The notes: generated from the letters alone by a model not told the origin. Shown: positions 46,283-55,933, counted from the first letter of the stretch. The stretch: 64,000 nucleotides of DNA from Bacteroidales bacterium (GCA_028707695.1 JAQWAL010000003.1:32824-96823), one strand, 5' to 3'. Translations and numbers: made by a program.

Positions 46283-47407
46283 TTAGAGTTGCCAATTGCC
46301 AAGAGACCTGATATGGTCTGACATCTGCTGGTAGTTTTCTTCCATACTTTCCAATAGTTTTATTTGAGCCCTTGCCCTTACAAGATTGTGTTCCGGATAA
46401 AAAGTTTTGTAACTGTAGTATTTGTCACCATGAAGGTAGTCTGACAAAAACCTTACAGCTTGCTCGTATGTAAGTAGCCTTGGACCAAAACCCAAACTTT
46501 CCATCTCTGCCCAGGTAATGAAGTCTTTTGCGATGTTTGTGTATCCGTTGATGAAATGTTTGAACATCTCCAAATCTACAGATACGTTTTTCAGGTCTTT
46601 GTCATCTTCCATACCGGTATTTGTGCAGTTCCGTACCGCATCACCAACGTCATAACACAAGTACCCGTGCATTACCGTGTCCAGGTCTATAATGCATTTT
46701 GCATTGCCTTTTTTGTCAAACAATATGTTATTTACTTTAGGATCCTGGTGGATTATCCTCTTTGGTAGAATGCCTCTGTTACCCAAAACCTCTACTTTTG
46801 AATACTCCTTTTCCCTGCTAAGCAGGAAATCAACTTCTGATCTCACATCCTTTAGTCTGCCGGCAACATCCTTTTCTACTCTTTTTTTAAGAGTTTCTAC
46901 CCTTTTTGGAGTATTGTGAAAATCGGGCAACAGTTCCTTGAAATCGGGAGCATTGAAATCCAATAGTTGTTTGTGGAAGTTGGCTAAAGCTTTGCCTGCA
47001 CTTTCTGCCATGTTCACATTCAGGAATTTTTCGTGGGTGTAGCTCTCTTCTATGAATACATATATCCTCCAGTAATCGTTGTTGTGATCCCAGTAATATG
47101 ACCTGGAAGTGCCATTGCTAAGGATAGAAGAGGGTATGAGGACCCTGTTTTCCACATCTTTGACCCCATCCTTTTCAAGTTTGCGACGGATGTGTTCTGT
47201 GATGAGCCTGATATTGTGTTGTAATGCATCAATATCTTTGAATACCCTGTTATTGATTTTTTGCAGAAGAAAATTGGGATCCTCCTTTTTTTTGGTGATA
47301 ATCTTGAATGTGTTGTTTATTAAACCATCACCATGTTGTGATATGGATTCTACAGGATATGGCAGGAGACCTACTGCTATCATCTCTTCTACTGAACGAG
47401 GTATCAT
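46283..47407 (-). CDS. Phosphotransferase, N-acetylhexosamine kinase (NahK)-like
   Basis: A 374-residue kinase of the aminoglycoside-phosphotransferase fold. The catalytic loop IIHQDPKVNNILFD (HxDxxxxN) and the metal-binding CIIDLDTVMHGYLCYDVGD strongly recall NahK/LnpB-type anomeric N-acetylhexosamine kinases. The usual antibiotic role of APH enzymes is unlikely. It would phosphorylate GlcNAc or GalNAc released by hexosaminidases such as the GH20 1.6 kb away. Confidence 0.8.
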   Translation of the reverse strand: MIPRSVEEMIAVGLLPYPVESISQHGDGLINNTFKIITKKKEDPNFLLQKINNRVFKDIDALQHNIRLITEHIRRKLEKDGVKDVENRVLIPSSILSNGTSRSYYWDHNNDYWRIYVFIEESYTHEKFLNVNMAESAGKALANFHKQLLDFNAPDFKELLPDFHNTPKRVETLKKRVEKDVAGRLKDVRSEVDFLLSREKEYSKVEVLGNRGILPKRIIHQDPKVNNILFDKKGNAKCIIDLDTVMHGYLCYDVGDAVRNCTNTGMEDDKDLKNVSVDLEMFKHFINGYTNIAKDFITWAEMESLGFGPRLLTYEQAVRFLSDYLHGDKYYSYKTFYPEHNLVRARAQIKLLESMEENYQQMSDHIRSLGNWQL

Positions 47408-47546
47408 AACTATATTGTTTAGTGGATAAATATTTTAATTTCCAGTATATAATGCGCAAACTTATACAGCACTACATCAATAACATCTTGATATAAATAT
47501 AATGCAAAAAAATAAAATTCACAAACAATTGATAATATTGTAGATA

Positions 47547-48326
47547 TTAAAATTTGATTCCTATGGAGATACCAGCTCTTAATCCTCCCCAGAATCCGTC
47601 TGTGTTCATAGTTGCACCAGAGGAATTTACAGTTACAGTTTTTTCTATCATTGGTATGTCCAATTCTTCAAGGGCATCCCTGATCTCTTGTTGCTCGTAC
47701 TGACTGAGTTCCCTGGTGGATATGCCAATGAGGTCTCCTTTTCCGTTTCCGCCGTGTGGCCCAAGTATCCACCAGTCCAATAGTACATGTTTGCTCAAAG
47801 ACCATTGGGCTCCAAGTAAAAGCCCGAAAGTTGTGGAGTTTACATCTCCGGAAAGTGAGATGCTTTGTGTTGTGCCGTTTTCGTCTTCGTAATTGAATTT
47901 GAAATTGGAAGCCTCATATCCTGCAATCCTGACAAACGGAGCCAGGTAAAAGCCTCTTCCATAACCTTTCTTACCAACATAAAACCTGATTTCGGGTGTG
48001 ATGGCATAATTGGAAATTTTGAGATTATTGACAATATCTACAGCTTCGGTGTCATCTTCACCAACTATGTCCAAAATTGTGGATTTCAAGGGAAGGTTGC
48101 CTTGGGGCATGTTCCTGTAGGAGATGGCAGCAGATATCCTTTTTGTAAGGACCCTTTCATATTGAACGGCGTAATTCCTCAGAGGCAATCCTGTAAGATT
48201 GAGTTTTACAAGATTCATCCTTGGATTGTAATTTTCTTGGTTGTCAGGATTTTGTTGAGGATTAAATTGTGTGTATGCACTGAATGGCATTAATGTCAAA
48301 ATGCATATAAAAAACAAAGTTTTCAT
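47547..48326 (-). CDS. Predicted outer-membrane beta-barrel protein
   Basis: A 259-residue protein with a signal peptide (MKTLFFICILTLMPFSAYTQ) and a barrel-like C-terminus ending in SIGIKF. Alternating strands such as NYAVQYERVLTKRISAAISY resemble the DUF3575 / porin-like barrel group. Function unknown. The 139-base gap to the kinase gene contains no obvious gene. Confidence 0.65.
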   Translation of the reverse strand: MKTLFFICILTLMPFSAYTQFNPQQNPDNQENYNPRMNLVKLNLTGLPLRNYAVQYERVLTKRISAAISYRNMPQGNLPLKSTILDIVGEDDTEAVDIVNNLKISNYAITPEIRFYVGKKGYGRGFYLAPFVRIAGYEASNFKFNYEDENGTTQSISLSGDVNSTTFGLLLGAQWSLSKHVLLDWWILGPHGGNGKGDLIGISTRELSQYEQQEIRDALEELDIPMIEKTVTVNSSGATMNTDGFWGGLRAGISIGIKF

Positions 48327-48384
48327 AGTTATACATTTGTTAAGTTTAGGAACCTGGAATAAATTTAGTAAAAAAAATCAATAT

Positions 48385-48891
48385 TTATTCTTTGGGCTCC
48401 TTATTTACACTTAATGTTTTTAATGATCCACCTATGACTATGGCTCCACTAATTATAACAATGTTTTTTACAATATATTGGCCCTCCATAGTAAGTGAGT
48501 AAGGGAAGATGTTGAAAACTTCACCCGGGAATAAAAATATTGGCATGAATGTTCCTGCCATTTGTAAAAACAGTAGTGTCAGTGTCTGTTTGATAAAAAT
48601 ATTTAATAGTAATCCAATTCCTATTAATACTTCCCAGGCAGCCAGCCCAATTATTATGGTTCTGTCGGAAAAAATGCCAAAAGTCATGGTATTTATGGTT
48701 TCTATTGCCAATGTTTGAGCGGGGCTCATACCTTCAAAAAACTTGAGGGCACCAAACCAGAAAAAAACAAGACCAATGCTCATTCGGATTAGTTTTATCC
48801 CGTTCCCGGCCATCCATTCAATTATTTTGTCGTGTGCTTTTGTAAACTTAGAGTTGTCGTTCATTTTTGCTTGTTTTATTTGGGTTTTCAT
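48385..48891 (-). CDS. DoxX/DUF417-like membrane protein
   Basis: A 168-residue protein with four helices, e.g. 31-50 (LIRMSIGLVFFWFGALKFFEG), about 77-97, 102-122 and 137-154. The first helix signature FFWFGALKFFEGMSPAQT resembles DUF417/DoxX family proteins linked to redox or hypochlorite resistance. Function not demonstrated. An alternative start is Met at 48864. Confidence 0.8.
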   Translation of the reverse strand: MKTQIKQAKMNDNSKFTKAHDKIIEWMAGNGIKLIRMSIGLVFFWFGALKFFEGMSPAQTLAIETINTMTFGIFSDRTIIIGLAAWEVLIGIGLLLNIFIKQTLTLLFLQMAGTFMPIFLFPGEVFNIFPYSLTMEGQYIVKNIVIISGAIVIGGSLKTLSVNKEPKE

Positions 48892-48999
48892 ATTTTAAAC
48901 AACCATTTTGGACAGATGTTCGATTATTGTATTTTGATTAATGAAAACAATTATTTTTTCTTTATATTGCCATTGAATTCCATCTAAAAAACTACAACA

Positions 49000-50628
49000 A
49001 TGTCAAGGAAAATATTAATGATGACAATTATGGTTGCCATGACCTTTGCAAGTGCATGTGAAAATAAAGGGAGTGTGCAGATTATCCCTTTGCCTGTTGA
49101 GTACAAAACTTATAATTCTAGTTATGAGCTGGTCCAGGAAATGAAAATCACACATAACCTGGATGCTGCCAATCTGGAAAAAATTATTGCTCCATTCAAC
49201 GATTACCTTTCTGTTAAATATGGTTTCCAACAGCTGGTAAAGGAAACGGGTGATAAAGCTACAAACGGATCTCTTGTATTGCTTCTTGACAAGGATAATA
49301 AAAGAATTCCAAATGAAGGTTATAATTTGAAAGTGACAGCTAAAAATATCAAATTGGAAGCATCGTCACATTCCGGCCTGTTTTACGGGATGCAGTCGTT
49401 GATACAGATGGTGGAAGACCCTGACGAAAACCTTAAGAATCCATACATTGGAGCAGCCGAAATAAGGGACTATCCAAGGTTCAAATGGAGAGGATTGCAT
49501 TTGGATGTGTGCAGGCATTTTATGCCAAAGGAATTTGTGAAAAGATACATAGATTACATGGCTCTCCATAAATACAATACCTTTCATTTCCATTTGACAG
49601 AAGACCAAGGTTGGAGGATAGAGATTAAAAAATACCCTCTTCTCACAGAAGTTGGGTCGGTAAGGAAGGAGACTCTTGTCGGTCATGGCAGACGTTCTGA
49701 CAAATATGATGCAACTCCACACGGGGGCTTTTACACTCAGGAGGATATAAAGGAAATCGTAGATTATGCGGCTAGTAAATTTATAACTGTTGTACCGGAG
49801 ATTGAGATGCCAGGTCATGCATTGGCTGCGTTGGCTTCATATCCATATTTGGGATGCGAGGGGGCAGGTTACGAGGTAGCCACCAAATGGGGTGTTTTTG
49901 ATGATATAATGTGTGCCGGTAAGGAGAGTACTTTTGGATTCCTTGAGGATGTGCTGACAGAGGTAATGGAGTTGTTCCCATCTGAATATATACACATTGG
50001 AGGTGATGAAGCTCCAAAGAAACAGTGGCAAGAGTGTGATCTGTGCCAAGAGAGGATTGTAAGTGAAGGACTTGAAGATGAGCATGAACTCCAGAGTTAT
50101 TTTATAAAAAGGATAGAGAAGTTCCTCTCTGCAAATGGAAGGAAGCTAATTGGATGGGATGAGATCCTGGAGGGGGGACTGGCTCCTAACGCTGCTGTTA
50201 TGTCATGGAGAGGAGAAACTGGTGGGATTGAAGCAGCCATGGCTGGCCATTATGTAGTGATGACTCCAGGTACTCATTGTTATTTAGATCATTATCAATC
50301 CAATCCAGAAACGGAACCTTTGGCAATAGGCGGGCTGACGACATTGGAGAAAATTTATTCTTACGAACCTGTTCCCGATACTCTTAATCCTGTTCAGGCT
50401 GAATACATTATGGGAGCTCAAGGTAATGTATGGACAGAGTATATGCCAAATTCAAAACATGTTGAATACATGGTGTATCCGAGGGCAGCTGCGTTGTCAG
50501 AAGTGGTGTGGTCTCCAAAAGCAGAGAGGGACTATCCTGGTTTTTTGAACAGATTGCAAAAGTTACGTGTTTTATATGATTATATGGGTTTGAATTATTC
50601 CAGAGTTGAATTTGATGGAGAACGTTAG
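49000..50628 (+). CDS. Beta-N-acetylhexosaminidase (GH20), exported
   Basis: Removes terminal GlcNAc or GalNAc from glycans. MSRKILMMTIMVAMTFASAC is a lipoprotein signal. The N-terminal GH20b domain is followed by the TIM barrel: WRGLHLDVCRHFM, FHFHLTEDQGWRIEIK, VPEIEMPGHALAAL, the catalytic Asp-Glu pair in HIGGDEAPK, and MSWRGETGG. Its end overlaps the 7TM kinase start by 14 bases. Works with the NahK-like kinase in a salvage route (inference). Confidence 0.93.
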   Translation: MSRKILMMTIMVAMTFASACENKGSVQIIPLPVEYKTYNSSYELVQEMKITHNLDAANLEKIIAPFNDYLSVKYGFQQLVKETGDKATNGSLVLLLDKDNKRIPNEGYNLKVTAKNIKLEASSHSGLFYGMQSLIQMVEDPDENLKNPYIGAAEIRDYPRFKWRGLHLDVCRHFMPKEFVKRYIDYMALHKYNTFHFHLTEDQGWRIEIKKYPLLTEVGSVRKETLVGHGRRSDKYDATPHGGFYTQEDIKEIVDYAASKFITVVPEIEMPGHALAALASYPYLGCEGAGYEVATKWGVFDDIMCAGKESTFGFLEDVLTEVMELFPSEYIHIGGDEAPKKQWQECDLCQERIVSEGLEDEHELQSYFIKRIEKFLSANGRKLIGWDEILEGGLAPNAAVMSWRGETGGIEAAMAGHYVVMTPGTHCYLDHYQSNPETEPLAIGGLTTLEKIYSYEPVPDTLNPVQAEYIMGAQGNVWTEYMPNSKHVEYMVYPRAAALSEVVWSPKAERDYPGFLNRLQKLRVLYDYMGLNYSRVEFDGER

Positions 50629-52390
50629 GTTTACAATCTTTTCTATGTTTTTCCTGGCATCTGCCTTGGTCTCTTTTTTTGTTGCTTATATTTCCTGGCA
50701 AAAAAGAAGGGAAAGAGCGGGTAGGGAGTTGTCAATGCTTATGATGGCTGCCGGCATATGGGCTTTCTTTGTAGTTTTTGAAACGGCTTCAACATCTTTG
50801 GATGGAAAGATTTTCTGGTCTAAGGTTGCTTATATCGGAGCACTGACTACCCCCTTGTTTTACACATTTTTTGTTTTCAGATTTGTTGGCAAGGATAATT
50901 ATTTGACAAAGAAGGCTTATTTGGCTCTGTCATTAGTTCCGGTTGTAATGTTTGTCATGGTTTGGACCAATGAGATTCACAACCTGGTGTGGGTTGGTTA
51001 TGCTCCTATTTCTCCCATGACTAACCTTACCCAGTATTACCATGGGATAGCATTCTGGATCGGGAATGTGGCATACAACTATTTGTTGCTTGCTATTTCA
51101 TCTTTGTATCTGGTTAAATTCATTTATACGCACCTTTACACTTTCAAGGTACAAGCTATAATGGTATTTTCGGCATCCATGATACCTTGGATTGCAAGCT
51201 TGTTCTATGTTACAGGAAACAACATAGTGCCAGGATTTGATTTGGTCCCTTTGAGCATGATTTTGAGCGGGACATTGTTGTCAATGGCAATGTTCAGGGC
51301 TAAGTTCCTGGACCTGGTACCGGTGGCAAGGGAAAAATTGCTTGAAAGTATAAAGGAGGGGATTCTTGTGTTGGATACTAACTTTAGAGTGCAGGATATT
51401 AATAATTCTGCACGTTTGTTCCTTAATATTAACAGGAAGGATATTACCGGAATGACTCTTTTTGAGATAGGGGAGGTGAATATTTATTTGAGGGATGCCG
51501 TGTTGAATGATTTGCCAAAAACAACAATTGAATTGAAGGGCGAGGGAGACAGCCGTTTTTTCTTGATTGAAAAGGAAGATATTGTCAATTATCCTGGAAG
51601 TAAATTGGTGATAATAAAGGATAAGACCAATGATGTACAGAGAAGCATTGAGATGCTCAATGCAACTGAAAAGGCAAAGGAGAGCGATCGCCTCAAATCT
51701 TCTTTCCTGGCAAATTTAAGCCATGAGATCAGGACTCCTTTGAATATCATTACTGGTTTTGTGGATATCTTAAGATCTGACGATTTGCTGGAAGAGGATA
51801 AGGAGCATTATGTGGAACTCCTCAAGAAAAGCAGTGACAGGATTATAACTACCCTAAATGATATAATTGAAATTTCAAAAATTGAAGCAGGTCAGGTAAG
51901 TTTCAGGGAAAGCCAGATAAACCTTAATGAAATTGTTGATTATCTATATAATTTATTCAACAAGGATGCTGCAGATAAAGGCCTCTCCTTATTGATATAT
52001 AAAGGATTGGAAGATAAAGAGTCCCTTATAATGACAGATCGTGAAAAACTTATAACCACAATGTCTCATTTGGTCAAAAATGCAATCAAATATTCTGATA
52101 TCGGCAAGGTGGAGGTTGGCTATAAAATCGAAGATAAAAGGTTGCTTTTTTATGTACAGGATACCGGTGTTGGTATTCCCATGGAGAGGCAAAAAATCAT
52201 ATTCAACAGGTTTGTTCAGGCAGAGCAATCGATAAACAGACCCTACGAGGGAGCCGGTTTGGGATTGTCTATAGTGAAATCCTATGTCAGGATTTTGGGA
52301 GGAACCATAAATGTCAAGTCAAAGCCGGGAGAGGGAAGCTGTTTTTGGTTTTCGATTCCATATGAACCATTGTTGACCGGTTTTCAATAA
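50615..52390 (+). CDS. 7TM-domain sensor histidine kinase
   Basis: A membrane sensor kinase of 591 residues. Residues about 1-225 have seven hydrophobic helices (histidine-kinase 7TM N-terminal domain), then a PAS-like domain (about 235-345), HisKA with His370 in SFLANLSHEIRTPLN, and HATPase with LIKNAIKYS-type N box, DTGVGIPMERQ and GAGLGLSIVKSYV. No receiver or response regulator is nearby. Start chosen at the ATG inside the GH20 3' end, hence coupling. Confidence 0.9.
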   Translation: MENVRFTIFSMFFLASALVSFFVAYISWQKRRERAGRELSMLMMAAGIWAFFVVFETASTSLDGKIFWSKVAYIGALTTPLFYTFFVFRFVGKDNYLTKKAYLALSLVPVVMFVMVWTNEIHNLVWVGYAPISPMTNLTQYYHGIAFWIGNVAYNYLLLAISSLYLVKFIYTHLYTFKVQAIMVFSASMIPWIASLFYVTGNNIVPGFDLVPLSMILSGTLLSMAMFRAKFLDLVPVAREKLLESIKEGILVLDTNFRVQDINNSARLFLNINRKDITGMTLFEIGEVNIYLRDAVLNDLPKTTIELKGEGDSRFFLIEKEDIVNYPGSKLVIIKDKTNDVQRSIEMLNATEKAKESDRLKSSFLANLSHEIRTPLNIITGFVDILRSDDLLEEDKEHYVELLKKSSDRIITTLNDIIEISKIEAGQVSFRESQINLNEIVDYLYNLFNKDAADKGLSLLIYKGLEDKESLIMTDREKLITTMSHLVKNAIKYSDIGKVEVGYKIEDKRLLFYVQDTGVGIPMERQKIIFNRFVQAEQSINRPYEGAGLGLSIVKSYVRILGGTINVKSKPGEGSCFWFSIPYEPLLTGFQ

Positions 52391-52548
52391 TAGTATATTT
52401 TGCAGCTGCTTTAAGTATAGTTATTCTGATATGCTAATAAGTAGATATTGAGTGTTATATAATTCAATGTTTAGCTTTGGTCCAATAATTATGTATGTTT
52501 TGGAAAATCTGGCTACATTGCAAAAAAAAATTAATAGCAATTTATTTG

Positions 52549-53616
52549 ATGAATAATTTATTTCTAGGTGATCTAAGAGTAGAGGTTCCTATTGTGCAAG
52601 GTGGCATGGGAGTAGGTATCTCCTTGTCTGGTTTGGCCTCTGCGGTAGCGAATGAGGGTGGTTTAGGTGTAATATCATGCGCTGGCTTGGGCTTGTTGTA
52701 TAAAAAATTCTCTTCTGATTATACAAAAGCTTCAATATTTGGTTTGAAAGAAGAGCTAAGGAAGGCAAAAGAAAAAAGCAAAGGTATTATAGGTGTCAAT
52801 ATTATGGTAGCATTGACTAATTTTACTGATATGGTCAAAACCTCATTATCTGAAGGAGCTGATGTGATTTTTGCAGGGGCGGGACTTCCGTTGGACCTTC
52901 CATCTTTCCTTGAAGGTAAATACAAGACAAAACTTGTTCCTATTGTCTCTTCTGCAAGGGCTGCAATATTGTTGTGTGAAAAATGGATAAAAAACTACAA
53001 CTATGTTCCTGATGCATTTGTACTGGAAGGGCCAAAAGCCGGGGGACATCTTGGTTATAAACCAGCCCAGATTGACGATGGCAAATTTTCCCTGGAAGAG
53101 CTTCTTCCTGAATTGTTGGAAAACCTCAAGGTTATTGAAGAGATGGAGGGCAGGAAAATTCCTGTAATAGCTGCCGGTGGTATTTACAATGGATATGATG
53201 CCAAGAGATTTCTGGACATGGGTGCTTCTGCCGTACAGCTTGGAAGCCGTTTTGTGACTACGGATGAATGTGATGCTTCCCTAAAATTCAAGGAGTCTTA
53301 TTTGAAAGCAGAGGAATCTGATATGACTATCATTCAGAGTCCTGTAGGATTGCCCGGAAGAGCTGTTTTTTCTCAATTTCTCCAAAGGGTGAAAGATGGT
53401 CTGGAAAAACCCAAAAAATGTCCTTTCCATTGTATAAAGACTTGCGACTATACCAAAAGCCCGTATTGCATAATGGTTGCTTTGTACAACGCATTCAAAG
53501 GCAACTTCAACAAAGGGTACGCTTTTGCTGGTTCCAATGCTTTCCTTGCAGAAAAAATCACAAGTGTCAAGGAGACTTTCCAGTCTTTGATAAGGGAAAT
53601 GAATGAAAAAAAATAA
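52549..53616 (+). CDS. Nitronate monooxygenase-like flavin oxidoreductase
   Basis: FMN-dependent enzyme of the 2-nitropropane dioxygenase/NMO family, 355 residues. Marks: PIVQGGMGVGISLSGLA, GVNIMVAL, AGGIYNGYDAKRFLDMGASAVQLGSRFV. A four-cysteine region CPFHCIKTCDYTKSPYC near the end could bind metal. Also similar to enoyl-reductase FabK-like enzymes. Start MNNLFLG is preferred over an upstream Met. The 158-base leader has no other gene. Confidence 0.9.
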   Translation: MNNLFLGDLRVEVPIVQGGMGVGISLSGLASAVANEGGLGVISCAGLGLLYKKFSSDYTKASIFGLKEELRKAKEKSKGIIGVNIMVALTNFTDMVKTSLSEGADVIFAGAGLPLDLPSFLEGKYKTKLVPIVSSARAAILLCEKWIKNYNYVPDAFVLEGPKAGGHLGYKPAQIDDGKFSLEELLPELLENLKVIEEMEGRKIPVIAAGGIYNGYDAKRFLDMGASAVQLGSRFVTTDECDASLKFKESYLKAEESDMTIIQSPVGLPGRAVFSQFLQRVKDGLEKPKKCPFHCIKTCDYTKSPYCIMVALYNAFKGNFNKGYAFAGSNAFLAEKITSVKETFQSLIREMNEKK

Positions 53617-53645
53617 AAAAATGTTGTTTTTTCATTTTTAATACA

Positions 53646-53653
53646 TACCTTCG
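53646..53653 (+). promoter_or_regulatory. Putative -7 element of the small csp gene
   Basis: TACCTTCG (one mismatch to TAnnTTTG), 20 bases before the csp ATG. Confidence 0.3.
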
Positions 53654-53672
53654 CCGGACACAAATTAATAAC

Positions 53673-53864
53673 ATGAACAAAGGAACAGTAAAATTCTTTG
53701 ACGAAACCAAAGGCTTTGGTTTTATTAAAGACGAAAAAACAGGAACGGATTATTTCGTTCATTCATCAGGTCTAAAATCCAGAATCAGGGACAACGACGA
53801 AGTCACATTTGATCTCGAACAGGGAAGAAGAGGATTGAATGCAGTAAATGTAAGTTTAGCATAG
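53673..53864 (+). CDS. Cold-shock-domain protein (CspA family)
   Basis: A 63-residue single-domain RNA/ssDNA chaperone. RNP-1 KGFGFIKDE and RNP-2 DYFVHSS are intact, with FDLEQGRRGLNAVNV. Single-gene unit followed by a strong terminator. Confidence 0.95.
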   Translation: MNKGTVKFFDETKGFGFIKDEKTGTDYFVHSSGLKSRIRDNDEVTFDLEQGRRGLNAVNVSLA

Positions 53865-53914
53865 CAAAATCGACTCGAAAGAGTTTTTAGATAAATTCTT
53901 TTCAAATGTATGTG

Positions 53915-53948
53915 AAAGAGACTGCCTTATAAAGACAGTCTCTTTTTC
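53915..53948. terminator. Terminator after csp (and for the cupin gene)
   Basis: AAAGAGACTG and CAGTCTCTTT flank an 11-base loop (10-bp stem) with T-runs on the plus strand. It lies between two convergent genes, so it may serve both. Confidence 0.88.
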
Positions 53949-53953
53949 TTTTG

Positions 53954-54292
53954 TCAAGCCAGTTTGGTGCCGGCTGTTGGCCTTGGTGCTTTCACAACCA
54001 GTATCCTGGCTATTTTGTCTGTTTCGTTGTAAAGGGAGTGGATTATATCTTTAGGACTCTCAACAATTGTGTCTTGGCTGACCTGGATTTTTTCTTCTCC
54101 CACAAGTACATGTGGATCTCCTTCCAGAATATAGAAAAAAACATCTACAGGTGTTATATGAGGTTTGAGGGACTCTCCCGCCCTTAAAGTTATATGCATT
54201 ACTTGCGCATTGTCGTGGTTGTATATGTTCCTTACATCTACTTTGTGAGGTGTCTCTTTAATATCAACCTCTTTGATTTTTGTGATTTTCAT
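53954..54292 (-). CDS. Cupin-domain protein
   Basis: A single cupin beta-barrel (112 residues). Motif 1-like LRAGESLKPHITPVDVFFYILEG provides likely metal ligands. Start MKITKIKEV is preferred over Met 21 codons earlier, which would overlap the kinase. It starts 19 bases after the soluble histidine kinase and may be the last gene of the B12 signalling operon. Confidence 0.82.
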   Translation of the reverse strand: MKITKIKEVDIKETPHKVDVRNIYNHDNAQVMHITLRAGESLKPHITPVDVFFYILEGDPHVLVGEEKIQVSQDTIVESPKDIIHSLYNETDKIARILVVKAPRPTAGTKLA

Positions 54293-54311
54293 TTTTATAT
54301 TGGTTTGTTGT

Positions 54312-55469
54312 TTATCTTTTTGGAATTGAAAAGTAAAATGAACTGCCTTTGCCAAGGGTGCTGGTTACCCAAATTTCTCCGTTGTGCATTTCTATGAACT
54401 CTTTGCATAGTACCAGTCCTAAACCGGTACCGCTTTCGTTGTGTGTGCCTGGCGTTGAGTTGTTATCACCAATTTTCCAAAGAGAGTCCATGCGGGAAGG
54501 TTCAATACCCACACCTTCATCTTTTACCTCTATTATTGCATGGCTCTCGTGTTCTTTGACAATGATTTGGACTGTTGAGTTGTCAAAAGAGAATTTGATG
54601 GCATTTGTCAAAAGATTCCTCAATACTGTTTTTATCATGTTTGGATCGCAGAAAAGCAGAGGTTCATCACCAGATACCTGAATGTTTATTCCTTTCTTTC
54701 TTGAAAGATCTGAAAGATTATTTACAACATCGTTGTAAAGTTTACTGAACAATATGTTATCCGGAGAGAATTTTATCTTGCCAAGCTGGTTTCTGGACCA
54801 CATTAGCAAATCGTCCAGCAAAGCGTATGTTGACTTGCTTGTTTGGTTGATGTGAGAGAGTATTTCTGCCAAAGACTCACTGTCCATATCATTTGCGTTA
54901 TCAACAAGAAGGTCACTGAATCCAATAAGTACACTGAATGGATTCTTTAAGTCGTGTGCGATTATTGAGAAAAATTTATCTTTTGTGGCATTGGAGAAAT
55001 TTAGTTCGTTGTTGGTTGCATTAAGTTGATTGAGAGTTTGTTCCAGGTTGTGTTTTTCTTTTATTAGTTGCCTTTGAAGATTGTTTATCTCACGGTTCAG
55101 GTTGTGCATCATGATGTTTTGATGCATTAATTGCATAGAGTCTACCCCGCCGATTATAAGAAGTTTGGTACCTTTCCGGTATACTTGTGCCATTATGGAG
55201 CTGTTGACTTCGGAGTAGTTGCCAAAGGTTATATAGCCATTGTATATTTCCCCGTCTGTTTGTTTTGTGCCGGCTAGCTTTTCAAATGTAGGGTTCAGAA
55301 GGCTAAGGTAGGGGGGCTCACCGGCAAATAAAGTACGTATTGCTTCGTTGGCAAAAATGAGTTTGCCATCCGATTCGAAAATAGCAACAGAGAGAGTACC
55401 ATTATTGATAATGCTGGCCTGTATCTCTTCTTTCCATGCAGATAGTATGTATTCCGGGTTTATGTCCAT
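54312..55469 (-). CDS. Soluble PAS-domain sensor histidine kinase
   Basis: A 385-residue kinase with no membrane helix. A PAS-like domain (about 21-105), a coiled-coil linker (about 115-160), HisKA with His172 in FFSIIAHDLKNPFSV, and HATPase (LRNLLTNAIKFS, DEGVGIEPSRMDSLW, GTGLGLVLCKEFIEMHNG). The start overlaps the stop of the unknown 154-residue gene by 1 base, so they are coupled. It likely receives input from the cobalamin-binding protein rather than through a membrane domain. No cognate regulator is adjacent. Confidence 0.92.
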   Translation of the reverse strand: MDINPEYILSAWKEEIQASIINNGTLSVAIFESDGKLIFANEAIRTLFAGEPPYLSLLNPTFEKLAGTKQTDGEIYNGYITFGNYSEVNSSIMAQVYRKGTKLLIIGGVDSMQLMHQNIMMHNLNREINNLQRQLIKEKHNLEQTLNQLNATNNELNFSNATKDKFFSIIAHDLKNPFSVLIGFSDLLVDNANDMDSESLAEILSHINQTSKSTYALLDDLLMWSRNQLGKIKFSPDNILFSKLYNDVVNNLSDLSRKKGINIQVSGDEPLLFCDPNMIKTVLRNLLTNAIKFSFDNSTVQIIVKEHESHAIIEVKDEGVGIEPSRMDSLWKIGDNNSTPGTHNESGTGLGLVLCKEFIEMHNGEIWVTSTLGKGSSFYFSIPKR

Positions 55470-55933
55470 TATTGGTGTTCAGGTATGTGGTGTCCCGTGA
55501 ATTTTTCTGAAAGAATAGAAAATATTGGTATGTTTACCTGCATCCATTCGTAATATGGGTAAATTTCTGCGTAAGTTTCCTTTGTCAGGTTCTGTTGCAG
55601 GATCTCTATCCATGTGTTCAACTGAGCTGCCCAGTAACTAGTAGAAAACCCATGATTTTTGTATGCGTGGAAAACCCAAAGTATGGTTTCCACCAAAACT
55701 TCGTCGTTGCGGTTTTTAATAATAGAAGAGATGAACCTCACATGATTTGCGTGGTTGTCCCTCATCATGGCGAGGTTACCGTTGCCGACAAGTAACTCCA
55801 AATCTTGACGTGATGAAATCCTTTCGTTGATCTCGGCTATGAGTTTGTCGCTTTTGTTGCTGTATTCGTATGCAGCGGATGTGCTTACATCATTCAGCAA
55901 TGATGCCGATTTGATTAATTGGGATTTATCCAT
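55469..55933 (-). CDS. Hypothetical helical protein in the B12-kinase operon
   Basis: A 154-residue, largely alpha-helical protein (e.g. VRFISSIIKNRNDEVLVETI, FSTSYWAAQLNTWIEILQQN) with many aromatic and His residues. I do not recognise its family. It sits between the B12-binding protein (8-base overlap) and the kinase (1-base overlap). The strict coupling suggests a bridging or sensing role in the same pathway. Confidence 0.7.
   Translation of the reverse strand: MDKSQLIKSASLLNDVSTSAAYEYSNKSDKLIAEINERISSRQDLELLVGNGNLAMMRDNHANHVRFISSIIKNRNDEVLVETILWVFHAYKNHGFSTSYWAAQLNTWIEILQQNLTKETYAEIYPYYEWMQVNIPIFSILSEKFTGHHIPEHQ

Noticed and set aside
46283..47407. Aminoglycoside resistance gene
   Set aside because: The catalytic loop and the IDLDTVMHG segment fit hexosamine kinases better; APH fold alone is not evidence of resistance.
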